The position numbers were made by a program, and so were the translations under genes. A stretch of DNA of 17,221 nucleotides from Bacteroides sp. (GTDB taxonomy: Bacteria; Bacteroidota; Bacteroidia; Bacteroidales; Bacteroidaceae): assembly GCA_021204375.1 (NCBI GenBank), contig JAJPZL010000333.1:314-17534 (forward strand), in the 5' to 3' direction. Shown here in pieces: positions 1-10,000 of the stretch; the stretch's first letter is position 1, and each line of letters starts with the position of its first letter. The notes beneath the pieces were generated by a model, which was given only the letters and a program-made list of their open reading frames with translations, did no database searches and was not told the origin of the DNA.

Positions 1-427
1 TTTATCAACATTCCTAAATCCAGAAAATCAGAGCTGTGAACTTTAATAAGAGCCAGTGCAAAAGTACCTCCCAACAGTTCAAAGACCATCGATACGGTGG
101 TAGAAGTTGGCATACCCATGGTATTGAAAAGATCCAACAGCACTACATCGGTTAACATAACTGCCAGCAGAATACACATGATCTCTGCAAATAAAAGTGT
201 TCCGGCTGGTATATACCGTGACGGGCAATCTCCATCATCCCGTTGGAAAGAGAAGCACCGGCGAACACGCCAATAGCTGCAATAAAAAGTACCAGCTTAA
301 AAGAAGCTGCTTTAGCTCCGATCGCGGAGTTTAAAAAGTTAACAGCATCGTTACTGACCCCGATCATCAGATCGAAAACAGCAAGCAAGAATAGAAAGAC
401 TACGATCAGTAAATAAAATGTTTCCAT
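1..427 (-). pseudogene. PiT-family inorganic phosphate transporter, N-terminal part, frameshifted and cut by window edge
   Basis: This is an inner-membrane phosphate permease of the PiT family. The start is the ATG at 427 (protein begins METFYLLIVVFLFLL), not the longer frame from 475, because the hydrophobic first helix begins here. Visible motifs are the family signature GVSNDAVNFLNSAIGAKAA followed by a hydrophobic helix, then GMPTSTTVSMVFELLGG in the second part. The two parts lie in different frames. The break is near 189-196, where the coding strand reads CTTTTATTTGCAG; one extra T (giving HFYFAEIMCILLAVML) restores a continuous protein to base 1. The gene continues beyond the window, so its C-terminus is unseen. 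It lies 150 bp downstream of ppk1, which fits phosphate uptake coupled to polyphosphate storage. As this is normally a housekeeping gene with no relation to the glycan locus, the frameshift suggests a sequence error. The family call is firm; substrate preference is inferred. Confidence 0.85.
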
Positions 428-446
428 ATGTAAATTTAATTTGCTG

Positions 447-476
447 CAAAAGAACATCATACTTATTGCAGGCAAA
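447..476 (-). promoter_or_regulatory. Candidate Bacteroidota-type promoter of the phosphate transporter
   Basis: On the minus strand a TTTG (476-473) is followed after 18 nt by TTCTTTTG (454-447), one mismatch from the Bacteroidota -7 consensus TAnnTTTG. It ends 19 nt upstream of the ATG at 427. The spacing is close to the usual -33/-7 distance. No transcript evidence is available. Confidence 0.4.
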
Positions 477-577
477 TGTCATACATATTACATTTTTGTT
501 ACATTCTTCTTTTCAAGATAGTTATAGAAGTAATACTGAGCCCGTATGGGGGATACTCCTTCCCGCTTAAAGATATC

Positions 578-2557
578 TCACAGCTTTTCATTGACCCGGC
601 AGGCTTTTTGGTTATCGGTGAGCTGGATGGTAAGCAGATCGATGATCTCGCCTTTCAGTTTCGGATCCTGCACCGGGACTACGGCCTCAATGCGCCGGTA
701 AAGGTTACGTCTCATCCAGTCGGGAGACCCGATATATACTTTCGGGTTCACACCATTGCCGAAATACCAGATACGGGCGTGTTCCAGAAAGGTATCAACC
801 AGCCGGGTGATCCGGATATTCCGGCTATAGGGTTGGCCGGGCATCAGGCAACAGATCCCCCGTATGATCAGGTCGATCTTTACTCCTTTTTCAGAGGCTT
901 CATAGAGGCGGTCTATCATTTTTTTATCCTGGAGGGTATTCATTTTCAGGATGATCCTTCCCGCTTTTCCCTGTTCTGCGAGTTCGATCTCACGACCTAT
1001 CAACCTGTCAAGTTCATCCAGCATATTGATCTGAGAGACCAGCAGGTGATTAAATACCGGATCTTCAGTCTCTTTCCGAAGATAGCGGAAAAGAGTATAT
1101 ATATCTTCCACAATCTCTCTGTCTGAGGTAAAAAGGCCGGTATCGGCATAGGTACGGGCTGTCTTCTCATTGAAATTACCTGTACTGATATAGGCATAAC
1201 TTTTTAATAGACGCCCCTTATCGGTAGTACGCCTGATAAGTGCTACTTTGACATGTACTTTCAATCCCGGCAGACTATAGATGATATGTATACCGGCATT
1301 TTTCATCATCTCCGCTGTGGCCAGGTTATTCTCCTCGTCAAACCGGGCTTTTAGTTCTACAAAGACAGTTACTTTTTTACCGTTCTGCGCCGCAGCGATC
1401 AGGGTATGGATAACCGCCGAATTCTGTGCTACCCGGTATTGGGTGATCATTATTTCACGGGTCATCGGATCGTGTACCGCCTCGTAAAGAAAATGGATAA
1501 AGTGTTCAAAAGAGTGATAGAGAAAATGGAGCAACAGGTCACGGCTGTGTATGTAGTCAAAAACAGATTCTCTCTTATTGAGGCAGGTTAACCTGAGTGG
1601 AGTAAGACCGTGGGGTACGATCAAACGTCCGGCCGGGTCCGGAAGATGGACCAGGTCTTCCAGGTTGAGGTGTTTATCCCCGGCAACCAGTTCATTCCGG
1701 TCAATGCCAAAGAGATCCACTAAGTAATCCAGAAAATCCTCCGGCATCTCCCGGTCATAGACAAACCGGCATACGGCACCGATCTTGCGTCTCTTTACCT
1801 TCTTCTTAACCTGCTCTACAATATCGCCGGCAATCTCTTCGTCGATCAGGATATCTGCATCCCGGGAGATCTTGATGCAGTAGGCACAATCCATTTCATA
1901 CCCGGGAAACATCATTCCGAGATTGGCTTTGATAATATCTTCCAGGAACATCAGGTAATGATAGCCATTATGGGCCGGGAGTTCAATAAAACGGGGAACT
2001 TTACTATAGGGAAGTTTTAGAACAAAGTACTGAACACGATCCGGAGCGTTCGGAGAGGCACTTTTACGGAGTATTCTTACAGCCAGATAAAGGCGGTTAT
2101 CCCGCAGGAAAGTCAGCGTATCACCTTTGGTAATAAGGACCGGCTGTAGATAAGGAAAAGTCTCTTCCCGGAAAAAGCTGCGTATATACTCCGTATGGAA
2201 AGACTCTACCTGGCTGCTCTGGTAAAAAATGATCCCATTCTCCCGGAGTGCCGGAAGGATCTTATTTTCATAGATATCCACACGCTTTTCCAGTTGCCCG
2301 TTCACCTCCCGGGTGATCTGCTCCAGTACCTCCCGGGTGGCCTGCAGATCTTCCTCGCTTTTGTGGGTTCCGGAGAGCGCTGCTTTATGCTCTGCCACCC
2401 GTATCTTATAGAACTCTTCGAGGTTGGAAGAGTAGATGGAGATAAATCTGATCCGTTCATACAGAGGTAAAGTATCATCATCCGCCTCCAGTAATACCCT
2501 GTAGTTGAATGAGAGCCAGCTTATATCGCGTTTAAAGTAGCTATAGTTGCCTTCCAT
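578..2557 (-). CDS. ppk1: Polyphosphate kinase 1
   Basis: This cytoplasmic or membrane-associated kinase reversibly transfers the gamma-phosphate of ATP onto inorganic polyphosphate. The frame is intact, with 659 residues from ATG at 2557 to TGA at 578, close to the usual 690-residue family length. The N-terminal domain (about 1-110) has the typical FKRDISWLSFNYRVL start and SSNLEEFYKIR. A middle domain is followed by ITQYRVAQNS (371-380). Two phospholipase-D-like catalytic domains come next. The first has GLKVHVK with His435, matching the autophosphorylated histidine of E. coli PPK, and STGNFNEKTA. The second has FLEHARIWYF with His593 and SPDWMRRNLYRR. The position matching E. coli His454 is Tyr456 (SYAYISTGNF). 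The gene is divergent from the yfcE-like gene across 106 bp, and its stop is 150 bp before the phosphate transporter start. No frame breaks are present, unlike most of the window. Confidence 0.97.
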   Translation of the reverse strand: MEGNYSYFKRDISWLSFNYRVLLEADDDTLPLYERIRFISIYSSNLEEFYKIRVAEHKAALSGTHKSEEDLQATREVLEQITREVNGQLEKRVDIYENKILPALRENGIIFYQSSQVESFHTEYIRSFFREETFPYLQPVLITKGDTLTFLRDNRLYLAVRILRKSASPNAPDRVQYFVLKLPYSKVPRFIELPAHNGYHYLMFLEDIIKANLGMMFPGYEMDCAYCIKISRDADILIDEEIAGDIVEQVKKKVKRRKIGAVCRFVYDREMPEDFLDYLVDLFGIDRNELVAGDKHLNLEDLVHLPDPAGRLIVPHGLTPLRLTCLNKRESVFDYIHSRDLLLHFLYHSFEHFIHFLYEAVHDPMTREIMITQYRVAQNSAVIHTLIAAAQNGKKVTVFVELKARFDEENNLATAEMMKNAGIHIIYSLPGLKVHVKVALIRRTTDKGRLLKSYAYISTGNFNEKTARTYADTGLFTSDREIVEDIYTLFRYLRKETEDPVFNHLLVSQINMLDELDRLIGREIELAEQGKAGRIILKMNTLQDKKMIDRLYEASEKGVKIDLIIRGICCLMPGQPYSRNIRITRLVDTFLEHARIWYFGNGVNPKVYIGSPDWMRRNLYRRIEAVVPVQDPKLKGEIIDLLTIQLTDNQKACRVNEKL

Positions 2558-2635
2558 AGAGTATAAATTTGCGGTAAATATACATTTTTTTGCAGGAATT
2601 GAAAAAGCTCTTCTTCAAACTTTCGCAAAATGTAC

Positions 2636-2643
2636 TACATTTG
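2636..2643 (+). promoter_or_regulatory. Candidate -7 box for the yfcE-like gene
   Basis: TACATTTG is an exact match to the Bacteroidota -7 consensus TAnnTTTG and lies 20 nt before the ATG at 2664. I see no good TTTG at the expected -33 distance (nearby sequence is T-rich but imperfect), so confidence is moderate. Confidence 0.45.
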
Positions 2644-2663
2644 TATCACGTAAAAAGGAAAGA

Positions 2664-3155
2664 ATGAAAAGGATCGGACTTTTATCGGACACCCACGGAT
2701 ACTGGGATGATAAATACTTAGAATATTTTGAAAACTGTGACGAAATATGGCATGCCGGTGATATCGGCTCTCTGGAAGTAGCTAACAGGCTGGCGGCGTT
2801 CCGTTCCTTCCGGGCTGTCTATGGTAATATAGATGGCCAGGAGATCAGGCGGGTATTTCCGCAGGTAAACCGCTTTACCCTGGAAGGAGCTGAGATACTG
2901 ATCAAACACATCGGCGGCTATCCGGGAAAATATGATCCTTCGATCCAAAGCAGCCTGATGGTGTGCCCTCCGCAACTCTTTATCAGCGGGCATTCCCATA
3001 TTTTAAAAGTCAAATATGATAAAACATTGCGGATGCTCCATATCAATCCGGGAGCTGCCGGTGTATATGGTTTCCATAAAGTACGTAAACTGGTACGTTT
3101 TACCATTGAGAACGGCGAGTTCAAGGATCTGGAAGTGGTAGAACTGGCCGGATAG
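2664..3155 (+). CDS. YfcE/MJ0936-family metallophosphoesterase
   Basis: This is a predicted soluble, metal-dependent phosphodiesterase of the calcineurin-like YfcE/MJ0936 family (163 residues); the natural substrate is unknown. The start at 2664 (MKRIGLLSDTHG) is chosen because the family always begins just before the SDTH motif and a purine-rich AAAGGAAAG precedes it; a longer frame from 2547 would add 39 non-homologous residues. The full metal-binding set is visible: Asp9 and His11 in SDTH, Asp33 in HAGDIGS, Asn55 in YGNIDG, His82 in IKHIGGYPG, and His110/His112 in SGHSHI, followed by INPGAAG. The stop is TAG, and this stop is embedded in a perfect hairpin, which supports TAG as a genuine terminator in this genome. 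The gene is convergent with the glycan locus and divergent from ppk1. The frame is intact. Confidence 0.95.
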   Translation: MKRIGLLSDTHGYWDDKYLEYFENCDEIWHAGDIGSLEVANRLAAFRSFRAVYGNIDGQEIRRVFPQVNRFTLEGAEILIKHIGGYPGKYDPSIQSSLMVCPPQLFISGHSHILKVKYDKTLRMLHINPGAAGVYGFHKVRKLVRFTIENGEFKDLEVVELAG

Positions 3156-3169
3156 AGATCCGGCCAGTT
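3142..3169. terminator. Perfect 12-bp hairpin between convergent genes, probable bidirectional terminator
   Basis: AACTGGCCGGAT (3142-3153) and ATCCGGCCAGTT (3158-3169) are exact reverse complements around the loop AGAG. The stem contains the last codons of the yfcE-like gene, and its TAG stop spans stem and loop. It lies 17 nt from the DUF4998 stop codon on the other strand. There is no U-rich tail on either side, so termination efficiency is uncertain, but the position between two converging transcripts is typical of a bidirectional terminator. Confidence 0.7.
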
Positions 3170-3186
3170 GTTACAGGGAGTTTCGG

Positions 3187-3876
3187 TTATTCAGGAAAAT
3201 ACATTTCACCGGTTGTCGCATAAAAAATATCCAGGACCGAGAGTTTAACCGGTACATAAGCACTTCGCCAGGTAAACAGGCTGCCCGGTTTATAATCCTC
3301 TATGACTGTACTATTTTCTTTATTTTCCACCTCCACAGAGATAAGCTTCTCCTCTTTATTCAGATAGCTGACTTCCGTATAGAGGGCTCCTTCCATAGCC
3401 CTCCAGGTAATACGAACACCCTCTTCTATCTTTTCAACCCGTTCAATCCTGCGGTTAAGCAGGGTAGACTGGTAGAAATCTCCATAGGCATATCCATCGG
3501 TAGTAACCGTCAAGGAAGAGTTCCCGTATCTATCATACATCGTTATATCAAAACTATACTGTCCCTCTTTCAGATCCTCAAAGAGTATCTCCAGGGTATC
3601 TGTCAGATTAACCCTGGAAACGCTGTTCTCATAAACCTGGTTCACTCCTTCCGGATCTGTAACGGTTATACTATAACTCGCCTGGTTCATACCATAAGGC
3701 AGATATCCCACCAGCATAATACGGTTATACCCCAGTAAGGTGTGAAGAGAGTCTACTTTACCCACATAGATGGTTTCGCCCTTATCTAAATAGGAACGTA
3801 TATTCTCGATCATATCTCCGCATGCACCCAGTGCGGCCAGACACAACAGAATCATTATTGTTTTTACTGTTTTCAT
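3187..3876 (-). CDS. DUF4998-type outer-membrane lipoprotein
   Basis: This 229-residue predicted lipoprotein is the last gene of the glycan locus and is intact. Residues 1-19 form a lipoprotein signal peptide (MKTVKTIMILLCLAALGAC) with Cys19 as the acylated residue. The opening after it, with a short helix and KGETIYVGKVDSLHTLLGYNRIML, is what I associate with DUF4998 lipoproteins encoded beside SusC/SusD pairs. The rest looks like fibronectin-like beta sandwiches (alternating strands such as YSITVTDPEG and YSFDITMYDRYGN). A role in surface glycan binding is inferred from context only. The start ATG at 3876 follows either by a 2-nt gap or by overlap from the upstream DUF5000 gene, depending on how that gene's end is read. 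It is the only member of the locus without a reading-frame break. Confidence 0.8.
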   Translation of the reverse strand: MKTVKTIMILLCLAALGACGDMIENIRSYLDKGETIYVGKVDSLHTLLGYNRIMLVGYLPYGMNQASYSITVTDPEGVNQVYENSVSRVNLTDTLEILFEDLKEGQYSFDITMYDRYGNSSLTVTTDGYAYGDFYQSTLLNRRIERVEKIEEGVRITWRAMEGALYTEVSYLNKEEKLISVEVENKENSTVIEDYKPGSLFTWRSAYVPVKLSVLDIFYATTGEMYFPE

Positions 3877-3878
3877 AT

Positions 3879-5085
3879 TTATAAGTCATTTCCTCTACGA
3901 TCTGACCAAAGAAAGATATCTCAGAAAAATGTATGGTATGGATATCGTCAAAAGACCCTAATACTTTGAAGCGTATATACCTGACAGGTGGAATATCCGA
4001 AGGGAACTCAAACTCTTCACCTTTGACGGCATAATCTATATCTTCCTGGGTAAAAGAGCCTTCGCCCGGCGGAAGCCCCGAAGGCTTGAAAAATTCGCAT
4101 TTGCGCAGAAGTGTCCATCCCTCCCACGTGTCGTTTGCCGGCGGAATATCGGCTCTTCCGTATACTTCCCACTCTTTCATATTGCCATGGCGGTAGAAAG
4201 ATCCTTCCTGAAGCCGCTGCCAGTACATATAACGGCTTAACTAGGCTGTTACTCCGAGGTCAAAAGTAAACCAGACGGGATAAGCGGGGAAATCTTCACT
4301 GTGACACATATCGTTAAGTCCCCATCCATATTCATTGTTCCAGATATGGGCCATGGAGAAGCCCCACGCGTTCAGGCGGATATCGGTCTCCAGTACAACC
4401 TCCCTGAAATTTGCCTTATCGAGTTCGTGCTCTTCCCAGGGAATGAGTTCCTGATAAATAGTATCTGTCAGGTTATCCCAGCGATCTCTCAGGCAGACTC
4501 CGAAGGCACGTCTCTCCGGTCCATATCCCCGGACAGCAAAATGAATATTCCGCAGGGAGGTATAACTCTCTGCAATGACCTCCATCTGCCCGATCGAATC
4601 GGGAGTAAGGACACTGATGATCAGGTTACCCCGGTCTTCATTCTGCAGGCTGATGGTAGCCACTCCGAAGGCTTCATTGATAGAAATGGTATGAAACGCA
4701 GTAGTGAGTGCTGAAACACCGGGTTGTATTTTTACGGTAACCGGCTCTCCCTCGTTCTCATACCGGTCTACGGTGGAGAAAATGATTTCTTTTTCCTCTG
4801 TATCGTTATAGCCTACTATCTCAATCTAGTTATCATAGATAGAGGCTTTAGCCTCCATCAATCTTCCGGAAGTGAGGGTATAAACGGCTTTTACATATAA
4901 CAGGTCTTCATCGTCCGGAGATCTGTATTTAACAATGGCCCCTCCGGGAGTGGATTCATACTCCAGAAACTCGATCTTACCGGGAGCCAGACCGTTATCG
5001 GGACCGTAGGGAACCCGAAAATTTTCTTCTTTACATCCTGTAAAAAGAGCAAAGAGCGCAACTGTTATAACTATTATTTTTTCAT
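3879..5085 (-). pseudogene. DUF4959/DUF5126/DUF5000 surface lipoprotein, broken by two TAGs and frameshifts
   Basis: This is a predicted outer-membrane, SusE-like glycan-binding lipoprotein of about 402 residues when repaired. At the start, the ATG at 5085 reads ATG-AAAAAA-TAATAG; a seventh A in the run at 5082-5077 gives MKKIIVITVALFALFTGC, a clean lipoprotein signal with Cys18. DUF4959-like sequence follows (NGLAPGKIEFLEYESTPGG), then a DUF5126-like middle (GFGVATIS equivalent region, RDRWDNLTDT) and a C-terminal DUF5000 discoidin-like domain (WFTFDLGVTA-x-LSRYMYWQRL). In-frame TAGs occur at 4828-4826 (after SIYDN) and 4243-4241 (after DLGVTA). As written, the last frame reads on to 3782, overlapping the next gene by 95 nt. 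One extra base after SFFG would instead end it at TAA 3881-3879, two nt before the DUF4998 start, the more natural arrangement. The gene starts 12 nt after susD. Confidence 0.8.
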
Positions 5086-5097
5086 AATTACTGTTTT

Positions 5098-7042
5098 TTA
5101 CCAACCTGGATTTTGAATTAATTGTGGGTTTACAATCATGTTCTGCTTTTTGATAGGCCATAAATAATCTTTCTGAGTGAACCTCATATAGCCAATGGGA
5201 TAAAGCTGATAATAGCCCTGCGTTTCACTTTCATTGATACTCCATCCGGTAAGGGTGGTATTAAAGGCCGACAAGCCCAGTTTCCACCGGCGGATATCAA
5301 AGAAGCGATGGGTTTCGAGTGCCAGTTCGATGCTTCGCTCCCGGCGTATGATCTCACGCATTCCCTCCTTGGTATCGGGTTTGGTAGGATTGATGGAATA
5401 TTTTTGCCAGTACTCTTTAACCCCTTCCAGCCCGGAACGTTTCCGGATAAGATCCAGAGATTCATACACAGCCGGCGGCACTGCTTCTCCATCGTTTAAA
5501 GATTCGTTCAGTGCCTCGGCGTACATTAGATAGAGATCGGCTAACCGGATAATAGGGAAAGGATACTCTTTGATCATGATAGAGGTATTGTCAATAATGT
5601 TTTCGTAGCAAACCAGTTTCTTAGGCCAGTAACCGGTTATAGAATAGAGTCTCTGCAATCTTTTATCGCCTAACTGATCCTTCTTAGCCTCCAGATAGAG
5701 CATATTTTCCATATCGATCCTTCCGCTTCCGTACTAGCTGGAACCGTCAAAAGCAATAGAACCGTAAAAGCGGGGTTCGCGGTTGTAATGCATAAGGGCT
5801 GTTTCGTAATTCTCCTTGATAAAATAACAATGCTCATGCTCAGCCACTTTAGTGGAATACCGATTCTCATACATACCGGACTCCACCCACTCTTTATCTT
5901 CCTCCATCGGTACTCCGTTGTCTGTATAAAAGCTTTCTACTACATCGAACGTAACGGCCAGCAGACTCTTTACATTTTGTTGTTGAGTGAGATGAAAGTT
6001 TTCCAGCCTTGCCTGGGCTAATTGTTGGAGGTCAGTAGTATGGCCTTTTTCTACCCCCATGATCAGCTCTCTGTTAAAGCGGTCGGATACCACTCCCCGG
6101 ATATTCATGGATACTCCCAGGCTGTCATTGAGGATCACGGGGTTATAAGCCCGGAAATCGTACAGAGCGTGCCCTGCCGAAAGTGAAACCGCTATAGCTT
6201 CCTGGGCGGCATCCGCAGCTTTTTTCCACTTTCCGGGATCGTATGTCTGGTTAAAAAAGGGTTGACCGTCGTGATCCCTGAAGGCGGCATAATCCGTATT
6301 TCCATTGAACAGGGGACTGGCAGCCAGCAGAAGCACTTTAGCCTTGAGCCCCAACGCAGCCAGTTGGGTAAAACGGCCCAGTTCTGTGGCCTCTTTTTGA
6401 ATCCTGACAGGCAGGTCAGGAGTGGCTTCCTCCAGTAATTCAACAATATAATCGACCACTTCATCCACCTTTTGGCGGGTAACACGTACCTCCTGTTCGT
6501 TGGCAGAGATGGGAAGATTCTCATCAATGACCGGAATAGGGCCATAAAGCTGAAAGAGATAGAAATGGAAAAAGGCTTTCAGCATCTTTCCTTCTGCGAT
6601 CCAACGCCTTCTTTCGATCTCTTCCAGGTCGGTCACCCAGGAACGGTCTGATGCATTTTCAATAAATATATTGCAATCGCGGATGGCCCGGAAGAGTGGA
6701 TAGGCCCCTTCTCCGTCCCAATAATTATTCAGGGGTTTGTTGGCATTCTGCATACCGTTGGCAATACCAAACGACTGGTCGTTCCCGAACCAGCTGTCGG
6801 CAAAAGTATAGAACCAGAACTCTCCCCCTGCTTCTATACCGGGGTTGTGGGCCTGTGCTCCATAGAGGGGTACATAGCTGTAATAGGTAGCCAGATATTG
6901 TTCGGCTGTAACACGGTTATTAAAAACCATATCCAGGGTTGCCACATTGTCCGGAACAACATCCAGGTAATCGCAGGAGTAAAACAGGTTGCCTGAAAAA
7001 AAGGATACTCAGGCAATAGATTATGATCTTTTTACTTTTCAT
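5098..7042 (-). pseudogene. susD-like: SusD/RagB-family nutrient-binding lipoprotein, broken by one frameshift and one TAG
   Basis: This is the surface glycan-binding lid of a SusC/SusD uptake pair, about 648 residues when repaired. The ATG at 7042 gives MKSKKIIIYCLSILF, then the frame is lost in a run of seven T (minus strand, 7002-6996). Six T would restore FSGNLFYSCDYLDVVPDN, with Cys23 as the lipid-attachment residue. The body contains typical RagB/SusD TPR sequence (TAEQYLATYYSYVPLYG; LKAKVLLLAASPLFNGN). After REPRFYGSIAFDGSS there is an in-frame TAG at 5736-5734, then YGSGR; related proteins usually have Trp before such a YG. The C-terminal SusD domain shows PIIRLADLYLMYAEALNES, RRERSIELALETHRFFDIRRWK and the terminal NPGW. 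The stop is TAA at 5100-5098. The gene starts 10 nt after susC with a GAGAAG purine stretch between them. Confidence 0.9.
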
Positions 7043-7052
7043 GGCTTCTCAT

Positions 7053-10000
7053 TTAAAAGTTAACATTTAAACCGATATTGTATACCTGCTGAATGGGGTA
7101 TTTCAAACCATTATCTCCCATTTCGGGATCCCATAATTTGAATTTACTGAATGTAATGAGATTAGTACCGTTCGCATAGATCCGGATCAGGTCGACCTTA
7201 CATTTTTTGGCGATCTTTTGGGGCAGGGAATAGCCCACTTCAACAGACTTTAAACGCAGGAATCCTCCGTTCTGCATCCACTAGGTACTCACCTGACTGT
7301 TATTGGCAGACTTATAATTTGCCAGACGCAGCCAGAACGCATATATATCCCGGTTGGCTTCCGACCAGTGACTATCTGCAATCCTCTTTAACAAGGCATT
7401 GGAGGAGTCAATCTCTCTATTCTCATCTGTATCGACAAAAGGAGTGATATGATCCAGGTTGAGCCAGAAGGAAGAGCGGGCATTACCCTGGAAGAAGAGA
7501 GATATGTCAAAGTTCTTATAGCCTCCGGAAAGACCGAAGCCATAGGATATTTCCGGGGTATTCTCGGGATAACCGATAGGAACCATATCTGCCTCTGTAA
7601 TGACACCATCTCCGTCAATATTCTTGTATTTGATGTCGCCGGCCATCACCTGGCCTCCTCCGAAATTCTGAACAGGAGAGTTGGCAACATCTGCCTCATC
7701 AATAAATAGTCTTTCGGCAATGTATCCCCTTTTCTGAGCCAAACTCAACTCTTTAAGGTATCTCCACGGAGTACCTTCTGCCCCATAATCGGGTTCTTCA
7801 ACCTTCAGGTATTTACTGACCGCATAGGTGTAGTTAACACGTCCCTGCAACCAGAGATCTTTACTGAAAGAGTGGGAGTAATCCACAGAGAAGTCGACCC
7901 CTCTTCCGGAAGCTTCTCTTAAATTAGCTGCCACCTGCGCCTGTAACCCTATTGTAGAGGGAATATGGCTGCGTTCCATCAGAATATCTGTTCTCTTTTC
8001 GTAAAAATAGTCTGCCTGTATCTCCAGGCTATTAAACAGATTCAGTTCAACCCCTACATTGAGTTTTCTTGATTTTTCCCAGGTGATCAGCTCATTGGCA
8101 TACCGGGTTATTGTAATACCGTTGTAATTTTGACCAAAATCTTTTCCAAAAGAGGAGGTTCTGTCCCTGTCTTCATTCATATTGATATTAGACATATAGA
8201 AGAACCGGTCTTCCGCCTTTCCGATGGCGTCATTCCCCACCAGCCCGTAAGTCGCTTTGAACTTTAGCTTGCTGATCTTATCTTCCAGCGGTTCCCAGAA
8301 CGCTTCATTAGAGATAATATATCCTACTCCAATGGAGGGGAAAAACCGTAACGTTCATTTTTGGAGAAACGCTCCGAACCATTATAGCCAAAATTGAATT
8401 CCGTAAAATATCTATTGGCATACGCATAGGTAAAACACCCGGATAATCCCTGGCTTCTATAAGGCAAAGATTTTTGCAGGTCATCCTCTTTGGAGATAAG
8501 ACGATTCTCATTTCGCAACGTATAAACCAACATACCACTGACACCGTGGTTATTAAATTCCCGGTTATAACTGGCAGATAACTCGACATAATTCGTAGTG
8601 ATTACATCTTTTGCCTCTGTCCGGTAGTTGAGATATTCTGTTCCCTGCCCTTCGTTCAAAGGCCATAAACTGTAGGTATCGGTATCCGGGTCATAACCGG
8701 TAACCATATAATAGAAAGGATTATAGTTACGATGAGCATCCGAATAGACATACCGGGTGGTGCTGATCAATCCATAGGCATTTAATCCTTTTGTAATAAA
8801 ATCGAGCTTTTGTTTAAGCTCTCCCTGAGCCAGTACTAAAGTACGACTATAGGTTCTGTATCCTTTTACCATATCCGCATAGGGGTTGATGTACCTTCCT
8901 CCCGTATAGTTCCCGAACCGGATATGAGAAGTAGAATTTCCCGGGGAGGGATAATACTTGGGGAACATTACCGAACTAGTACGCATTACCTTGGTAAATA
9001 ACTCATTCCCTCCATCCAGAGGTCCGGTATAATCGTCAAAATTACTCTGGAACCGGATAGTAGCTTCTGTACTATTGGTTAAGTTTATGTTTATATTGGA
9101 ACGTACCGAGAACTTCTGCAGATCAATATTGTTATTGAAGTTATTCCGCTTATCTACCTTCATCACTCCGTTATCTTTATTATAGGAAGCCGCTACGTAA
9201 TAATGGGCAACGCTACCTCCTCAACTTACACTTAAATTAGCGCGCTGATTAATAGCCACTTTATTAAACAACTCGTCGTACCAATCTACAGCAGGAAAGA
9301 GATACGGATTTATACCTTCTATGGTATTCTTAATTTTATAATCGGAATGAGGAATGACTCCCAGCGGATTACGGGTCCTTACTGCCTCATTTTCCAGGCG
9401 TATAGCGGTAATGGGGTCGGCCAGTTCAATCATTTTTGTAGGAGTGGAGAAGGAATTCTCTACCCGGAAGGAGACCTTTGCCTTACCCTCCTTTCCCTCT
9501 TTGGTAGTAACAAGGATCACTCCGTTAGCTCCCCGGGCTCCGTACAAAGCAGTTGCCGTAGCATCCTTCATAATGGAGAAGCTGGCTATGTCATCTACAT
9601 TCAGCCGTGCCAGATCGTCGGAGGTCAACTCTATATTGTCTATAAGGATAAGGGGTCTTTTTTATAGCCAAAAGTTGTCACTCCACGGATAAAGAAGTTT
9701 GCATTATTATTTCCCGGCTCTCCACTGGTTTGATAAGCAATGACTCCCGACATTCTTCCTGCCAGGGCGGTAGTAAGGTTACTGGTAGGAGCCCGGAGTT
9801 CGGTGGGCTTGACCGTAGTTACTGAGCTGATCACACTCTCTTTTTTCTGTTTGGCAAAAGCGACTACTGTTAACTCGTCCAGTTCATCTACCTGAGGCAC
9901 CATCCGGACTGTATAAAAATTGATAGCAGTCACTTTGACTTCCGCAGTCTGATAACCCAGGAAATTGACCAGCAACACATCTCCGGGAGATACACTGAGG

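Noticed and set aside
476..1126. A 216-codon plus-strand open frame overlapping the 3' part of ppk1
   Set aside because: It lies antisense within the conserved ppk1 coding region, has no recognisable domain, and its composition reflects the complementary strand of ppk1.
2547..2663. An extended N-terminus for the yfcE-like protein starting at 2547
   Set aside because: The extra 39 residues do not resemble the family, cross the ppk1 start, and include the likely promoter box at 2636-2643.
4241..4663. Separate small genes for each open fragment of the DUF5000, SusC, SusD, GH29 and GH78 genes
   Set aside because: Each fragment continues the same family alignment across the stop or frame change, and the fragments lack their own ribosome-binding sites and signal peptides.
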